Source: Acidaminococcaceae bacterium (GTDB lineage: Bacteria > Bacillota > Negativicutes > Acidaminococcales > Acidaminococcaceae). Taken from it: DNA of 7,145 nt. Location: the NCBI GenBank assembly GCA_024405585.1, contig JAKSOM010000047.1:1-7145 (forward strand), written 5' to 3'. The position numbers were made by a program, and so were the translations under genes. A model generated the notes under the pieces. It made no database searches. It was not told the origin of the DNA and saw nothing but the letters and a program-made list of their open reading frames with translations. Shown piece by piece: positions 5,015 to 7,145 of this stretch; position 1 is the stretch's first letter, and each line of letters opens with the position of its first letter.

Positions 5015-5023
5015 ATTATAGCA
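5015..5023 (-). promoter_or_regulatory. Extended -10 promoter of cobU
   Basis: TGCTATAAT (5023-5015) combines a perfect TATAAT with the TGn extension. The best -35 candidate at 17 bases (TGGAAG, 5043-5038) is poor, as is allowed for extended -10 promoters. The expected transcription start is near 5008, only four bases before the cobU ATG at 5004, and no Shine-Dalgarno lies between. Either the mRNA is close to leaderless or this element is not the operon promoter. Confidence 0.55.
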
Positions 5024-5165
5024 CAAATTCAGCACCTCTTCCACCATCTTCAAAACATATTGAACACAATAACCACAAAAAAAATTCGTCTGCCAAAAAT
5101 AAATTGCTGTAAATCGTTAGAATTTTTAGTTCCATTTTTTATTTTTTCTTCATTTTCACATTCCA

Positions 5166-5744
5166 TTATTTCGGAGAAAGTTTCTTGTTTCTGTAGTACT
5201 CCGTACCTTTCAAATCCACAGAAGCCATCAAACCGCGGGTGGCCATCTGGTAAACCCAAATCTCCCGGCCGACACAAACAGCCCCCTCATAAGCGCCGCC
5301 GCTCTCCCGGTCCTTGGCGGTCAGTTCCCCCTCAGCACCAAATTTCCAGCCGCTGTTGACAAATTTATAGTAAGCGTCCTGGGTGCCAAAAACAAAGACC
5401 ATGGCATATTCCTTGGCACCCAAACCAAGCCCTACAGAGTATTCGCCCATTTTCATGAACACTTCCTCACCGGTACGGTTGTTCCGGGCCAAGCCGCGGC
5501 CGTGGCCGCCGCCCCAAACAATTGCCCTGTAACCGGAATTGACAAACACCGCATAACCGGGGCATTCCGCAATAACCCGTTTTGCACGGGGCTTAAGCTC
5601 GTACAAATTCTCCAAGGTGGTGGCAACCTTGTTACGGATTTCCAACTTTTCCCTGGCAATCTTGTTGCTGTCAGCCGCCAGCACACTGCCCACACAGAGC
5701 ATCATGGTCAGAACCAGGAGCCCCACTTTCTTCCAAAACTTCAT
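5166..5744 (-). CDS. Exported SYLF-domain (YSC84/DUF500-like) protein
   Basis: The 192-residue product has a Sec signal peptide (MKFWKKVGLLVLTMMLC core) with probable cleavage after VLA at residue 23. The MMLC before the cleavage site does not fit a lipobox, so a soluble exported protein is expected. The rest matches the SYLF domain: an AECPGYAVFVNSGY segment near 59-72, the glycine-rich WGGGHGRG at 77-84, YSVGLGLGAKEYAMVF near 102-117, and FGAEGELT near 135-142. SYLF proteins bind lipids. Bacterial members are mostly uncharacterised envelope proteins, so a precise role is not claimed. The ATG has GGGAGG upstream. It begins 16 bases after the UPF0210 gene, so both are probably on one transcript. 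After its stop there is a T-rich stretch with a nine-base T-run on this strand (5085-5077), but I see no good terminator stem. Confidence 0.85.
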   Translation of the reverse strand: MKFWKKVGLLVLTMMLCVGSVLAADSNKIAREKLEIRNKVATTLENLYELKPRAKRVIAECPGYAVFVNSGYRAIVWGGGHGRGLARNNRTGEEVFMKMGEYSVGLGLGAKEYAMVFVFGTQDAYYKFVNSGWKFGAEGELTAKDRESGGAYEGAVCVGREIWVYQMATRGLMASVDLKGTEYYRNKKLSPK

Positions 5745-5760
5745 CTTCTTTTCCTCCCTT

Positions 5761-7122
5761 TTAATTTGTTAAACTTCTGACGGGGGCAGGTATTCTGCCG
5801 CCCCGTTCAATAAACTTGGCCGGACTGAATTCGTTAACGCTAATGATGGGGGCGTAACCCAAAAGGCCGCCGAATTCCACCCTGTCCCCCACCTTCTTCC
5901 CTATAACGGGCACCAGACGCACCGCCGTGGTCTTGTTGTTAATCATGCCGATGGCCGCCTCATCCGCAATAATGGCGGAAATGGTCTCCGGCGAAATGCT
6001 GCCGGGAACCGCAATCATATCCAACCCCACACTGCAGACGCAGGTCATGGCTTCCAATTTCTCAATATTCAAACAACCCTTTTCCACCGCCCTAATCATC
6101 CCCGCATCCTCGCTGACAGGAATGAAGGCGCCGCTCAAACCGCCCACATAACTGGAGGCCATCAGGCCCCCCTTCTTCACCGCATCATTCAAGATAGCCA
6201 AAGCCGCCGTGGTACCGGGGCAACCGCAACACTCCAACCCCATCTCTTCCAAGATATGGGCCACGCTGTCACCCACCGCCGGAGTGGGTGCCAAACTCAA
6301 ATCAATGATGCCGAACTGGGTGTTAAGACGCTTAGCCGCCTCCTGGGCCACCAGCTGCCCCACCCGGGTAATCTTGAAAGCGGTCTTCTTGATGGTTTCC
6401 GCCACCACCCCGATGTCCTGGCCCCGCACATTCTCCAAAGCCGACTTCACCACCCCGGGACCGCTTACCCCCACATTAATGACCGTTTCCGGCTCCGTCA
6501 CCCCGTGATAAGCCCCCGCCATAAAAGGATTGTCAGGTACGGAATTGCAGAACACCACCAGCTTGGCACAGCCGATGGAATCCCTGTCCGCCGTAAGCCG
6601 GGCCGTCTCCTTAATCACCCTGCCCATCCGGGCCACCACATCCATATTGATGCCGCACTTGGTGGAACCGACACTGACGCTGGAACACACAATATCCGTA
6701 GCCGCCAAAGCGGAGGGAATGGAATCAATCAGATGCTCATCACCCTTGGTAAACCCCTTGTCCACCAGGGCCGAAAAACCGCCCACAAAATTTACCCCCA
6801 CTGTCTTCCCTGCCTTATCCAAAGCCACCGCAAGTGGGGTATAATCCGCTGAATCGCAACCCTCACCCACCAGTGAAATGGGAGTCACACTGATACGCTT
6901 ATTGATGATGGGGATGCCCAACTCCATCTCCAACTCCTCACCCACCTTAACCAAATTGGCCGCCCTGCGGCAAATCTTGTCATAAACCTTGGCCGCCACC
7001 CTGCCCATATCCTCACCGGTGCAATCCCTGAGGGAAATGCCCATGGTGATGGTCCGGATATCCAAACAATCATGGGTAATCATTTTGGTGGTTTCCAAAA
7101 CGTCCTGAACGCTGTAAAGCAT
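5761..7122 (-). CDS. UPF0210 / PFL-family protein (DUF711), function unknown
   Basis: The 453-residue length matches the family (about 445-455). The family landmarks run from end to end: [10 protein letters not shown] near 22-31, [12 protein letters not shown] at 74-85, [17 protein letters not shown] at 191-207, [10 protein letters not shown] at 216-225, and [14 protein letters not shown] at 245-258. Further on come [13 protein letters not shown] at 274-286, [14 protein letters not shown] at 326-339, [11 protein letters not shown] at 393-403, and [10 protein letters not shown] at 441-450. The family is named for a structural likeness to pyruvate formate-lyase. I see no glycyl-radical motif, so a lyase activity is not implied. 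The ATG at 7122 has AGGAGGG four bases upstream. The preceding gene appears to encode an ACT-domain protein, the usual partner of this family, which suggests an amino-acid-responsive role as inference. The SYLF gene follows 16 bases later. Confidence 0.95.
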   Translation of the reverse strand: MLYSVQDVLETTKMITHDCLDIRTITMGISLRDCTGEDMGRVAAKVYDKICRRAANLVKVGEELEMELGIPIINKRISVTPISLVGEGCDSADYTPLAVALDKAGKTVGVNFVGGFSALVDKGFTKGDEHLIDSIPSALAATDIVCSSVSVGSTKCGINMDVVARMGRVIKETARLTADRDSIGCAKLVVFCNSVPDNPFMAGAYHGVTEPETVINVGVSGPGVVKSALENVRGQDIGVVAETIKKTAFKITRVGQLVAQEAAKRLNTQFGIIDLSLAPTPAVGDSVAHILEEMGLECCGCPGTTAALAILNDAVKKGGLMASSYVGGLSGAFIPVSEDAGMIRAVEKGCLNIEKLEAMTCVCSVGLDMIAVPGSISPETISAIIADEAAIGMINNKTTAVRLVPVIGKKVGDRVEFGGLLGYAPIISVNEFSPAKFIERGGRIPAPVRSLTN

Positions 7123-7130
7123 ACCCCCTC

Positions 7131-7145
7131 CTAAACCCTGTGCAT
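7131..7145 (-). CDS. C-terminal end of a probable ACT-domain (UPF0237-like) protein
   Basis: Only four codons and a stop are visible: M-H-R-V-TAG. UPF0237 ACT-domain proteins commonly end in MHR followed by I or V, and their gene usually lies directly before the UPF0210 gene, as here. The stop at 7131 lies eight bases before the UPF0210 ATG, and the gap holds the ribosome binding site of that gene. Four residues are thin evidence, so the call rests mainly on context. Confidence 0.55.

Noticed and set aside
1..7145. CRISPR array, tRNA, rRNA, insertion sequence or prophage genes
   Set aside because: No regularly spaced repeats, cloverleaf structures, rRNA motifs, transposase or phage proteins were seen on either strand.

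Overview
The window is a bacterial chromosome segment with every recognisable gene on the minus strand, so gene order is described from high to low coordinates. The likely source is a Bacillota (Firmicutes) species, possibly a diderm one such as the Negativicutes. Support comes from the lspA-rluD gene pair, the ACT-domain/UPF0210 gene pair, a SYLF protein with a signal peptide, and several exported proteins. This placement is inference, because no rRNA or marker phylogeny is present.

Right part (7145 to 5166). The last residues of an ACT-domain (UPF0237-like) protein are followed by a full-length UPF0210/PFL-family protein and then an exported SYLF-domain protein. Spacing is tight and the ribosome binding sites are good, so these look like one transcription unit.

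Centre (5023 to 1531). An extended -10 promoter lies only a few bases from the start codon of cobU, which has no Shine-Dalgarno sequence, so the mRNA may be leaderless. cobU (nucleotide-loop assembly of cobalamin) is followed by a 75-residue unknown protein, lspA (lipoprotein signal peptidase), an rluD-type pseudouridine synthase, an exported unknown protein, and a 237-residue unknown protein that appears to contain two copies of one domain. Genes abut or overlap except for one 70-base gap, which suggests one operon.

Left part (1530 to 1). About 1.3 kb has no convincing protein gene but is rich in regulatory structure. It holds inverted repeats that probably end the operon, a Fur-box-like site, and a strong sigma-70 promoter. 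The promoter drives a clear cobalamin riboswitch followed by an intrinsic terminator. The 3' arm of that terminator also carries the Shine-Dalgarno sequence of a possible 57-codon ORF. Beyond it lie a 78-base element closed by an 8-bp helix and an unassigned rod-shaped RNA ending in a U-rich tract. A palindromic repeat of dispersed type comes next, then the start of an exported protein that runs off the window. No recognised terminator-free promoter was found for that last gene, so it may be read from the riboswitch promoter. The most interesting unexplained part is this leader region, especially 289-450.
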